Shown here: positions 35,667-47,590 of the stretch, one piece after another
Numbering within the stretch: position 1 is the stretch's first letter
How the letters are laid out: the number at the start of each line of letters is the position of its first letter
Assembly (NCBI GenBank): GCA_030248225.1
Contig: JASANE010011767.1
Span: 1-64,000, forward strand
Length of the DNA: 64,000 nucleotides
Direction of reading: 5' to 3'
DNA from: Trileptium ribeirensis
Lineage: Eukaryota; Nematoda; Enoplea; Enoplida; Thoracostomopsidae
Made by a program: the position numbers and the translations under genes
Notes under the pieces: generated by a model
Seen by the model: the letters and a program-made list of their open reading frames with translations, nothing else
Told to the model about the DNA's origin: nothing
The model's database searches: none

Positions 35667-38600
35667 ATACGAACTCTAGATTTGTTTAGTGTGTTTCGCC
35701 ATTATTAGTGTTGTGCTATTTAGACATAGTTAAACAACTAAAACACCCCAAACTGCTGTGATATATTTGCTTGGCTGAACTGTTACAACAGATATATTAC
35801 TCCCATTTTCGTTGTTGGCCATACAATAACCCGAATTTTATTTCATAAATGGCACTCTGTTTGTTGAAATTTGGCAAACAACTTTTGAGTTATAATGCCG
35901 AACCCCTGACCGAGGTTGACGTCAGACTTTAGCTTTGCACTATACAATCAAATATTGCAATAAAACAAAATGATGAGCGATATCAAATGCCAAAATCGTT
36001 TTCGCACTGCCTGCAATTTGAATGGTCCAGTTTTTCTGCTTACCACGCATTCCCTCGAGAATCACATGCCGAAATCAACATCGCAAGCTTCATTTTCTGT
36101 TTTGAACAACCAATATTTTTTTCATTTTATCATTTATGTAAAGTTTTATGTGCAGTGGGTTAGTTTTTGTCACAGTTATCAAGGCTGTGACAGTTCTCGA
36201 TTTTTGTATCAGATTTTGTCAACTAGATGGTACTTGTTGTACCTGTAAATGTGCTTATGATGAGTCAAATGTAATGACGCAATGCCATGTCTGCCCAAAT
36301 TATAGTATCAAACGTCGTTGTCGTCGGCGACTGTCTCGTGTGTAGCACAAAGATTCAATTCTACGGGGCTATTCTACGCAGTTCATATAATAAAGAACGA
36401 CCTAGAATACACAAAGTGTACTGGCATTTTGCATTATTTATACTTTTAATAAGTCGCGTTACGTAATTTTTATTGCATGATACATATAGGAGTATAGTAG
36501 AATTTTCATTATGGCAAAAACGCTTGCATCGAATCAAAAATTTATCATAAAGACATTTTCACTATATTGCGCTTTATTTGAGTTCATATATGGATAATCT
36601 GCTGGGGAGCAAACAAATATTCAGCTGCAATAGCATTTTCATCATAAGTGAACGCAATATGGCTGATCTGGTAATCGCCCTGAGATTGAGCTGTTTTGCC
36701 TGCTAACAATGTTACTCAGATTATTTTCGCAGCAACATGTACTGTTGCATCAAGACATAGGTCTATGTTATGCATGCAGCATGTGCATTACGCCGTATTA
36801 CTTTGTCGCAATTCACCTACTTTCCATCGAGATCGCTACCACATTATTGTGAGGTATTACTATGTTCTAGGTCAACCGTAAAATGTTATTTCGCTATTTT
36901 CCATTATTCGTGATACCGACGCCTGCATAAACGTTCGAAATTTAATTCAACAAAATTTCAAAAACGAATTGTTCGGTGCTCATGATGGCGCTACAACAAT
37001 ATTAACAACTTGCTGGGAAATTAAGTCTTTGTATTAATGCAGGTAATAAATAACACTTGTTTTAATGCAACAAGTTACTTATCCTAACAAGAACACTGTT
37101 AGAAAAGATCAGGTCCTTACATACATCACCCATCATCTAAGTTGCTGTCGTACTAAAAAAATCTAAGTAAGTTTACTTTTTGAAGTCGTTTCTTGAAGAT
37201 ATGACAATTTTGCCAAAATGCCGGACTGATAGGGATTGTCAAGTGGCTTCGAATTTGCAGGACCGAGTTTTGTGGCTGCGGTTACCTGCTTCGCTGCTAC
37301 TTCAGCTAATCATTAAATTTGGTAGAATCAAAACGTATTTTTATATTGTCTTCAACGTTACTTTTGCTAAACGTCCTAATTCAGTAAAAGTTATGTGTCA
37401 TGATCTAAGGTGTAAGCAATAATTCAGGAATTTTGTCGCAACACTGGTAAACCGATGGTGGTTTAATATGATTTCGACACAAATTATACGCACTCTAAGT
37501 CATCTTTAAGTGTAATGTAACAGGGACAAACCAATAATAACACATACACAACCAAAACAGCGACATCAGTTTGACAATATATCAATGCTAAAATTTTGAA
37601 ATGTTTAGCGTCGATAACCTGTCATTCAATTTCCTTTTTCAGATAAATTTTTTATGATTGTCTGATTAACCTAAGATAATTTATCGGTTTTCAGGAGGAG
37701 TATAAACAGGTTTAGCGATTATTTTAGGAAACATGGGTACTACTTACTGAAAATAACTTACCGATGCGATTATACTAAACATTTTAGACAATGTATTTTA
37801 CATAAAAACAACTCTTCGTGCGTTCGTATATGACAGAATGGCCAACGACGTTCGTTGGGTTGTTACTCAGTCATTATTTTTACTAAACCTCTAAACGTTA
37901 ATGAATATGATTCAATAATTTTCACTTATTGTCATTTTATCCAAATATATATGTTAGTAAGAGGAGGCTTCAACAATAAAGTATGCGGCTGCTATTATAC
38001 CGAAAAGAGAGGCAGAGCTGAGAACAGGTCGAAATTTTTCGCTCGACCAGGCGCATAATTTTGGCCTGGTCCGGTTCGGCTCTTCACAAATTGAGGTCGG
38101 CTCGGCAAGACGCGCAAAATTTCAGCCCAGCCCGGTCGGCCCTTTTTTATTGGGTGTGAGCCCGCTCTATACAAAGGATACAGGCAATATCAAAGATGTC
38201 AAAATAAACATAAAATAAGCGTGAGATAAAAATTTTTAAAATGCGCTTATGGGTACATTATATGTGCCCATTGCAAGATTATAGAACTGTGAGCTAATCA
38301 ATCGATCTTTTCCTACAGGTAAGAACAGAATAAAAATTTTCGGTCGACCCGGACTGTTAGAAATCGGGGGCGGCTCAGCACGGACCTGCCCGAATTTGCA
38401 ACATTCCGGTGCGCCCGTTTGTAATCGGTATCGGGCCTCCAACCCGGACCCACGAGGTAGGTTATGAACTTGGCTATGATGGACATAGTTTGAACAGACG
38501 TCGGAAAAATATATTACTTATCTAAAATATAATTTAGTCTAAGTTAGTTGTGCTATATCTTCGTCGAATCATTGAAATAATGATTGGAATTAATTTAAAT

Positions 38601-40888
38601 CTTGACGACAAGCGTTCAAATAAGTTACAGGATATTAGATAAGGAGTCGTTTGCGCATTTAAATTTGATAGAAACTCCAATGCTGGGTATAGACTTGACG
38701 CCCAGCTCGTACCTATTATACTGCCTAACTTCACATTACAGTCACATCATACAAGCAGGTATACCAACTCATCTATTATGATTGCAAGTAAAATTTGCGG
38801 CAATATTTTATGCTCAAGCAACTCATATAACTTAAGGATTTCCTGGCAAAGAAGGAATCTATAAACGCGCTTAGTTTTTGAAAAAATTTGTTGACGGAAC
38901 ATTATGCATTTTTTAAAAATATCGGTGATCTACCCCGAATCCTGAGACACGTCTTTTCAGTCATATACTCAGCCCGAAAATGGTTAATTTTGAAGAATTA
39001 CAGGGATAATTTTGGCTTCGTCTCAGCTCGACCAGACGGTTCAGAAAATATCGATTTTGGCTGGTTCCGTGACAAAATTTTTTTCATTCTTTTGAGTTCC
39101 CAATGGTACTCAAAATGAAAAATTTATTTTCTGGGTAAATGTGTAATTTTATATATGGTTCGAACCGCATTAACAAGTCACGTCGATTGATAGTAAAATC
39201 AACAAGAGTTATTGTCACTTATGTGAAATTCTAAGCCTTGGCCTAAGAATAAGTCGTTAACCCATAAACTGAATCAACTGATTTTTTCACTATTCGACAA
39301 AGCTCGTCAACGCGGTTGGAATGATATATAAAATTATTTACTTATCCAGAAAATATTTTTTCGAAAATTTTGGGTACCGATGGAGCACCATTGGGAACCC
39401 AAAAATTCTAAAATATTGTCAGAGAACCTGCCGAAATGGATATTTTCTTGACCGTCTCGTCGAGGAGTTAAGTCGAAAGGTATCAAAATTATCGCTGTAC
39501 ATTTTCAAAATTCACTATTTTCGGGCTGGGTGGTATAACCAAAAAGACCTCCGGCGTATCCTTCCACCCCCACCCCACCCCGCCGGAACCGCATACTCGC
39601 CCTAAGCTAACGGACCTTGGGGACCTATGAAATAATGGTAACACTGTTATATACTGGCAAAGCTGGTAAACTCTCTAAGTGCACGGTTTGTAGTTAGCGA
39701 GTTTTTATAAAGCCAGCGGCTTTTCATCACGTATTATACTTTGCCGGTTGCTTTGCTACTTTTCTTTGCCATTTAGCAAGCACAATGCCAGTACACTAGA
39801 CCTTTTTGTGTGTGTCTGTTTAGCGCAGTACTTTACAGCCTGCATAGAAAGCGGTTTCTGAATGAATTGAACGAATCGAACACCAGAGAGCCGACCAGCT
39901 AAAAGCTACTATTCACAGCAAATAACTTTTGTTGATGTACCACAGTTTTAGTGAGCAGTTGTCAGGCGTTTGCTTTGGGCCATTTTATAACTTTTAACTC
40001 TTGAAAAATCACTGTTGGCAAATGCGTTTTGTTGACTCTAATCGATAATGAGCTATCGGCGTAAAGGTTAGATATTGCAATATAGTTAACGTCTGGCAGC
40101 ATTTATCAGAGACAAATTTAAAAGCTGTAAAGATTTATAAGGACGTGTGCCCTAACTGAAACGTAATCAATGCATGATTTTGTGCGCCAGTTTATTGAGT
40201 GAATTAGATAAAGGTATCTGCATCGGCACAAATTTCATTAGCTAATTGATACCCTGAAATGGGAGTACTATGTTTTAGCTTATACCGATGGAGCACTGCC
40301 CATTGCGTTTGACAGAAGTATAATATCGCTGCAATCTGCATACAGTGCTTACATTGTAAATGATCCAACATATAAAGTTTTGTCTACGCATTTTTCTCTG
40401 CCACTCTGAATCATATGGTGGCTTTGATACAGAAGCCTTTTTGATATTTATATTCTAAAATGATATACACATAGCTAGCATACCACGAGTGTGGGAATAC
40501 ATAATTGTGTAAATTATACCATAAAATTCTTCACAATGTTGTATATTGTGAGCTACACCATGTCAGTTATTTGCACCGCTTCATACTGCTACCATCTGTT
40601 TTTATGGGGTTCAAGTCATTGAATTCATGTGACATGAATTCGTTGAAAACATGACGCAATTCGGTTCAGCCATTGCCTGTTATACTGCGCAATAGAAACT
40701 TACACATATTACAGCTACAAACATATCCTACAGAAAAAAATTGCCATGTCCGCTAACGTAAGCTGGAATTGTACATCTTTCAACAAAACATTGGAAATTT
40801 TATAGGATATATCATGATTCACATAAACGTAGCTAACTAATTTATTTTTTATTTATAACTTTATTCATGAACTACACATAACATATAT
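35667..40888. other. Non-coding stretch with a cysteine-rich frame and a GC-rich repeat region
   Basis: The plus frame 36,148-36,345 encodes an unusually cysteine-rich tail (C-x2-C-x-C, then C-x2-C-P), preceded by TTTTTGTATCAG, which could be a splice acceptor; see findings. Positions 38,025-38,460 hold two GC-rich patches with reiterated GGTCGGCTCGG/CCCGGTCGGCC words, and a fainter one is at 39,020-39,060. Positions 39,560-39,630 are CCCC-rich and end with the CCTAAGCTAACGGACCTTGG motif shared with 17,353-17,384. A perfect hairpin GAATTCATG-TGA-CATGAATTC lies at 40,621-40,641. No gene is established. Confidence 0.4.
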
Positions 40889-40891
40889 TTA

Positions 40892-41469
40892 TGCATCATT
40901 TACGATAAGATGCGTGCGTCAGGGCCAAATTATGTCACTCGTCCAACTCAACTAGTTCGGGTGAACTATAGCTTAGGTGGATTACTATGGTACATTTTTA
41001 TACCTTTAGCTAGTCTTAATGTGACAAACAGGGAAGTCATCTAGGCTCTGCGTGACAAACGGAGCGTCCGGCTGAACTGTTAATTGATATATTTTATTTA
41101 GTAATGTGCTTAGTGTAATAGCATTTTATTCTATAGTATTTTCCTACTAATTCTAAGTTATATATTTCTTTTAATATATACAATTAACGTTTTAAGTTGT
41201 ATGCAGCTTTTGGAGCATTATTTAGATACGTAGAGTAAAAATTAATGTTCGCGGACTAAATAGCCTCTGGCTTAAGTTATAGGGCTCGGCTGAACGCCTC
41301 GTGACAAATGCATAGTCCGGCTCGACACTCGATGACAAATGCACAGCCTAGCTAAGCTATTCAAAATTTAAATAGTCGAGCTGGACTGTATGCGTGACAT
41401 AGTAGCTAGCCCATTTGAACGCGTGACATAATTAGAACCATGCGCACGCATCTTATTGCAAATGATACA
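40892..41469. mobile_element. MITE with TGCATCATTTACG termini and GTGACAAAYG core repeats, TTA target duplication
   Basis: The left end TGCATCATTTACGATAAGAT and the right end (inward TGTATCATTTGCAATAAGAT) match as inverted repeats, extending through GCGTGCG and AATTATGTCAC. TTA lies outside each end (40,889-40,891 and 41,470-41,472). The interior reiterates GTGACAAAYG and AGTCCGGCTNGAC words about four times (near 41,023, 41,052, 41,300 and 41,331). Length 578 bp, no coding frame. The termini resemble those of 25,195-26,731. Confidence 0.8.
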
Positions 41470-41472
41470 TTA

Positions 41473-42687
41473 ATTTTGTACATTTCATGTAGTACCCCAT
41501 TGTAAATAGTACCTAAAGCAATTGGTCATTGATTGCAAATTAGCTGGTATATTCAATCAGAACTTTTAAGGAAAGAATTTCTGTCTTTGAGTTTAGGAAG
41601 TTCGAGTGTCATGAAACTGGTTTTAATACCTGAATGAACAATTGAATAATTATTGTTAAGAGTAAACCTAATGGTAACATTACTACACTCGTCAGAGTGA
41701 CAGTAGTGCATATTAATAAACTACTGCAGCTGAAGTGAGATGTTGCTGCTATAACATCTGATTATTTCGTATGAATTTAATTAAATACCTTAGCACTCAG
41801 CTAACAACTAAGCTTTGTGTCAATCATGCATTAGTCGCTAGCCATAAACGGTATTAAATATATATTTTAATGCTGAAAGAAAACTCATTAGAGAATTTAT
41901 TCAAAACTAAAACATGACAAAAATGTCAAGACGATGTTGCTTGCTTACATATCTTCAAAGAGAAAATATTTTTGGTTTCTGTTGTTATTTTATGGTTATT
42001 ATTTTTATTCTATTATTATTAACGTTATATGGTTTTGATCAATAGTTCGGTTTTACTAAAACATGCCTTGTTTTTTCCATTCGTTGTGTTGATTTTAAAC
42101 TAGTCTACGTGCTGCTTAATGACGAACATGAATCCGTAGTTGGAGTGAAGCTTGCCACTAACTTGAACAAGTTTGGTAATAATAATGTCCGGTTATTAAG
42201 AATTCAGACGTTACTTTCTGTTGACCTAGTTTGAAAAAATGGGGTAAGAAGAAAACACTTTGAACAGTTTCTGCAGTGCTCAGGGTTTAGCTTAATTGCG
42301 TTTGTGAGTTAGGTAAAATATGGTAGTTCAAACATTCATAAAGTTTGTTGTTGCTGCAAGCATTTTAATGTGAATGATATGGTATGTCTAACGCGTAAGC
42401 CTATTCTTTGACGATATCTACACAGTAAATAGCGCTTCAACTAATGGCAACTGAATAATGACTTTATATGAACATTGACGACACGAAGGACACATGATCC
42501 TCCAATGTTATCGACACTGTAACCTTACGGATTGGGCCAAATATGAGGGGGGTGGGTGAGACAGCTCGGAGGGTGCGGCGCCACGGATGCCCCACCTTTA
42601 AATCCTGGATGCGCCACTGGTCATATTTAGGGAAGACACCGCTGTGAAAATAGGTCAAGGTGGCCGTAGCACTATTGCGTAAAATAC
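41473..42687. other. AT-rich non-coding stretch
   Basis: No gene recognised. Positions 42,545-42,625 form a small GC-rich patch (GAGGGGGGTGGGTG to GGATGCGCCACTGG) just before the next repeat, probably transposon debris. Confidence 0.45.
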
Positions 42688-43176
42688 AGTTGAGGTGACC
42701 CACCAACCATTCTGCTTTGTAAAAGCCGATATGGAATCGTATGTTGCGAAAATTGCTGAGGTTCATTCGACTTGTCACTCACCAGAAATTCGCAAAATCA
42801 AATTCAAGTGCCACAAATTGTACCTTGTGCTCGAACAAAATTTTGACGATTTTCAATTTGCAGAAATTTGGTTCCCTAATGCCTATTAAGTTTGCACGTG
42901 AATGTTTGTGATGAAATTTCGTGTAGTGGTGTTGCCGCAAACAAAATGATCCTGCGGTTAAGCTATTAGTGTTCGAGAACAAAACTGCTTAATTCAAATG
43001 CGACAAATTGCCGTTCTCAAAAATTAAAGTAATTTTACTTGAATTTTCTTGAACCCAGCACGTCTAAATTTCGACTGCAAAGCAGTTTTGCGCCAAATTT
43101 GAATTGACCAAAAAGTGTTCCGTAACAATTTTAATGCGAATTTACAAAATAGGACGAGTGGTGAGGCCACCAAAAC
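42688..43176. mobile_element. Non-autonomous element related to 56,800-57,237 (diverged copy)
   Basis: Shares with 56,800-57,237, in order, AGGTGACC near the left end, GCAAAATCAAAT-CAAGTGCCA, CCTTGTG-TCGAACA-AATTTTG, GGTTCCCTAATG/TGTTCCCTAATG, CAATT-TGAATTGACCAAAA and CAAAATAGGA near the right end. The terminal bases are degraded. Small frames inside (42,695-42,889 plus; 42,779-43,263 minus) have no domain. Confidence 0.65.
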
Positions 43177-46100
43177 GTTGTTCGAGCATATTTTTCTTGT
43201 TGCATAGCGCACCTTGCCTATTGTCTTATTGTATGGATCTATATGCCGTTCACATGCATTCATATCGTCATTAAAGTAGAATTGTAATAAGCTGCACGCA
43301 ATTATCTACTAAATATTTTAGTCAGATTATTTCCTGGAAAGGCGGTCGTTTACTATTATTATTTCGTTATCAATTCTGAACGTGTCTTCAAGAATTATAG
43401 GCCGCATGGGATCCCATTTATCCGACCTGGCTAGATCCTGCACGAGCATTAACAGACCAGTCCTTGACCAGATTGCGGCTTTTACAGCCGGAGGGTCATG
43501 CGACAAAAGCTTCAATGATCGATGCGGCACTACGTATGGTTCAAATCAAATTTTGAACTTCTACTAAAACTAATATTAAAACGTTTTAATAAATATTTCG
43601 AGTGTTCGATATTGAAATTTCTTATATATACATTTATATGCAATTGTTTATACGCATATAATAGATTATAACTAAATATATATTATATTTTATAGTGAGA
43701 CCGTTTTTATATGTTCCCCTATAATTATTAATATTTTTGTGGCGATTATTTATATATAATGTATTTATTTAATAAAGATTAACCACTTTTTAAAAATAGG
43801 AAGGGAATCGGATATTAAAATTCAACTGAGAATTATTAAATAGTCTCAAACACCTGCACTGCTAAATTTTTTTGATAATTAAATAACTTTAATTATCAAA
43901 AATAAATTGCTTTCTATTTAACCGCAACAACAAACAAATTACAGATTAACTGAAGATAGTTGATTTTGGCCTTTAATCGCAAGGGGCACTATCTAAGTTG
44001 TAAAAACAGAACGTTTTTTGTCTACAAATGTGAGTATTAAACTTGGTAAATTGATTTTCTCAATCTTCTGTTTCTTTTTTACTGCAGTTCGACAGTCCAT
44101 TTATATATAATCGCAAATATTGCCGAAAAAGAAAAGCACGAATGAAACTCAATGTAATTTTGTAATATTTCTGAGTGCAATCCTTGTTTGAACCTGTGCT
44201 TCATCTACGGCTAATTATGTTTGACCTTTGTTTCGTTTATTAGCAGTAATAAAAAATCTTTCGATACTCAGGGTTACAATCAATATTTTAATGGAGATCC
44301 ATATTTATTAAGGTGTTGACCGGCGCTGGCAATCTGTCTCTGTCCAATAGGGTTGATCAGTAGTAAACCATTGCGTAATCAACTGTACAATGGATGCAAG
44401 CTGCATGTCAGAAGCCCTTTTTGTTGCTCCATCTGAACTTATAGCAGTTCCTCTAGGAATCTTAGTAAACTTTTGTCGAAATCTAAAACAATCCCGGCGC
44501 TTCAGAATGGGTTGAAAGTTAACGCCCGTGACAACTAAGTACAGTATCATATTTTGTTATTTTCATTTTTTCGGAACCGAGCTCTTGATTTAGTGTTCAA
44601 CAACTCACTCACAGAAACGATGGCCCATCTTCGAAATGCATGATACTGCTGCTGTGTTTTGACAATATTTATATTTGTCAATGCTTTTTTCGCATATAGA
44701 TTTTAATCTTATGCGTCACATGCAGAAGGTAATATTGTTAATCCCCGGTTATTGCATTATACAAAACAAACTGTTTTCATCTTCTCAACCTAATCGAAAT
44801 CGTGTGTTTTGCATATAAATTAATTAGCAAGCAACGAAAGCCGAAACGAATAAGCAGCGATCACGCAAAAAATTATGAGGTTTTCTGATTATTAGAATTA
44901 ATGTATTTTGTATATTTATACTATATATTTTACATATTATATATTATTTTATATATTCTATTTTGTCGTGCGAGCATTCAGGCTTATAGTTTACCTACAC
45001 AGCACGAAGTTTGAGGCGGAAAATTTAGTAAAAAATGGATTTACGCAGTCGTGTTTCTAACGACATCCAACCGCTACGGTAAATAGGAGTCCACTATAAA
45101 TCTCAAGAAAAAGCTACAATGTCCGAAATTCTAATTCGTCAACCAGCAGCAGTCTCATTAAACTTCAATAACAAATTTGGAAAATATTGTTAGATGCATA
45201 AAATAATTAAAAATGCGAGTAATGTTTCCTATAATCTAAATCTGTTCGTCGAGAGGTTTGCTTCAAGAAATCTGTTAGTACTTCACGAATTTAATTAAAA
45301 GCAATTTACTCGTTTGAACGCCAATTAAATCCCAATCCTCCAGTTGTGAAACTATAATTATGCGCTTGTAAAATTGCTATAAAAGATCACAAAGTAATTT
45401 TATAATTACCGTTGAGTTTCAGTGCACAAAATTCGATAAAATGTACACTTTTTATATCTAATCCACGGACAGAAAATAAGGATAGTCAACAGTTGTATTT
45501 TGTAGCATCCATATAATCACCCAGTTTTGCCTTTTATATATGTCCAAGCAAAACACGCGATACAGACAGTTCAAATATTCTGATGTGTTGCGGCACTAAT
45601 ATTATTGTATTGTGGTTTTTATTACATATAGGGTAACCATATATTCAACATTTATTTTTGCAGTTTGTGTTGCCGCAAATGACAACAATTAAAACTGATG
45701 TCACATAATTTCAAATTTCAAGGTTGTTGGGATTTCGCTAACCTCTGCGCCTCTGTATATATGGATTGGTATGTACACGATTGCTGAGAGAACAACAAAT
45801 ATTTATTTGCTGCAGATAGACCTTTCTTTGTAGTGAAATGTGCATTATCATTAGGCAACAGTGTAACATTAAATTTCCTCTTGCACGGCAAGTATATCAG
45901 TGTATATTTAAGAATTGTGGTAATGTTCTACAGTTGGTCTTTTCTATGTATTTTATTTGAAAAGGAAGGAAGCCCAATTACCAAACTTTCGAGAGATATA
46001 TTGTACTAATATACTAAACAAAAGGTGAATTCCTACCTACCACTCCGACAGAATACTTTTGCCAATATACAAAATCAGAAACTGTATAGACGTGTTAGTG

Positions 46101-46639
46101 TGTCTTTTCGATCAAACTTGAAATCTTAACGACAGATCTTAATATTGGCTGCGGGTTGGACGTTTGGGCCATTTGAGCAATACCGACCGAATTCGTAGTA
46201 ATTATAAATCCTCACACCCCGTCGCAAAACCGTTTCACAATAAATTACATTGCCCGTTACGCTGCGGTTGTCCTTATATAGCATGTGGTGAACGCTAAAT
46301 AGAATAATAAAAACGACTATATTTCATCTACGATAATAACAACATAAAGTTTGACCCAATCTGCTGCGAAGCTAATGGATTCCGATATATTTGATCTACA
46401 GAAAATAACTACTGAAACTTATCGCGATACAAATGATATATAGCATAGTATGTGACTCCACTTTAGAGCGAACACCTGGTTGTTGTTTTGTCAAGTCAGT
46501 TTATTATCGTAAATAAAATAAACGCAAAAAATCACGATTTTTCCTTATGTACGCTTACGCGATATGCGATTTTTCGCATCGGATTTTGCTGATCAAATAC
46601 AAGTTAAAACGCTATTAACAATCGCGTTTTTGTATGCTA
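43177..46639. other. Mostly AT-rich stretch with two unassigned coding-like minus-strand segments
   Basis: Minus frame 43,327-43,530 (67 residues) lies in a locally GC-richer island (43,375-43,535). Minus frame 44,308-44,550 (80 residues) lies in a second, milder one. Both have balanced, non-repetitive amino-acid composition unlike most frames here, and the second can be entered through a TACTTAG acceptor on the minus strand near 44,536. I recognise no domain. Around them the DNA is AT-rich (43,610-43,800 and 44,900-44,960 are TATATA-rich) without gene signals. Confidence 0.4.
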
Positions 46640-46642
46640 TAA

Positions 46643-47128
46643 TGCGGCGTTCACGTTATAATGTCCCCGCTGTTTGGAACTTTTGACCCCCTGTAGTCGC
46701 GCCCCTACCGTATAGACAGTCAGGATGACACCCATACTGTAAATCAAATGCCGAGGGTGTACGACACACCCTTCGCTACTACATTTTTTCTAGACAGTGT
46801 CGTACACACCCTTAGCTACCAATTTGGCGCGAATTAACTATAACGGACACCGTCTGTAGCTAATGCGGTTTATTAGTCAACTGTCCTGTGGAGTTTTTCC
46901 TAAATTCTCGATATTTGTATCTATCCCATATGAACATTGCTCAAATAATTCCGAACACTGTCAATAAAACTGCCAGAAGACACGGGGTGCCTGACACTGT
47001 CGGCAAGTGGTAATACGCGTAACTAGCTACCGTTGAAAAAATTTATTAAAAACATAGAACAGTGTGTCTGACACTGTGAGGGGTACATAGGTTCCAAACG
47101 TTGGGGACATTATAACGTGAACGCCGCA
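46643..47128. mobile_element. MITE with perfect TGCGGCGTTCACG termini and an ACACTGT/ACACCCT hairpin core, TAA target duplication
   Basis: Terminal inverted repeats are perfect over about 26 bases, beginning TGCGGCGTTCACGTTATAAT and running to GTCCCC. TAA flanks both ends (46,640-46,642 and 47,129-47,131). The ends match the 35,163-35,663 element, but the core hairpins differ: AGGGTGT-ACGAC-ACACCCT (about 46,754-46,772) and ACAGTGT-GTCTG-ACACTGT (47,059-47,077), plus half-units GACACCC, GACACCG and ACACTGTC between. 486 bp, no coding capacity. The intact ends suggest relatively recent movement. Confidence 0.88.
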
Positions 47129-47131
47129 TAA

Positions 47132-47449
47132 TCCACAAAAAGACCATGAATATTGATATCCGATTCAGATTGTCATTTGATGAACACGGAAAAACGTACG
47201 AAATCAACAAATGTGCGCGAACTCAAATTCCTTTCGTACATCGCAGAGCCCATGTGCGCATTTACAAAAATGCGAAAACCAATGGCAAAAATTTGCATTT
47301 CTGTTCAAATCAATTCATAATTTTGACAAGATAACCTTGGTGTATGCACATAAAGAGCACTCACGCATTGGTACTTAAAGTTCGTCTCCGTAATGGACGG
47401 CAGATAATGCCGGTGGGGCGTGCGGCCGGGGTAAGCTACCAATAACTTT
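47132..47449. other. Short non-coding stretch
   Basis: The plus frame 47,146-47,334 (62 residues) has no domain or splice support. Positions 47,400-47,440 are GC-rich (GGTGGGGCGTGCGGCCGGGG) and lead into the next dispersed repeat. Confidence 0.4.
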
Positions 47450-47590
47450 CCTCACTGTCCCTAATTTTTTCACATAATTTTCCCCAATTTTTGAAATTTT
47501 TCGCACAGGTGGGGAAGTGCTGCGGGATAAGGGAGTGAATGTGCCTTTAGGAGGTCCGACCTTTTTAGTGGGAGTTCACTCTACCAGTAT
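47450..47590. repeat. Dispersed T-rich plus GC-rich repeat, copy 3
   Basis: CTAATTTTTTCACATAATTTT and CCAATTTTTGAAATTTTTCG are followed by GGTGGGGAAGTGC and CTTTAGGAGGTCCGACC. The tail matches copies at 1,346-1,615 and 2,660-2,875. Possible weaker members are at 55,200-55,380 and 63,530-63,720. Confidence 0.45.

Noticed and set aside
39155..39170. GGTTCGAACC as a tRNA T-arm
   Set aside because: No acceptor stem, anticodon arm or A box could be placed around it; it is a bare palindrome.
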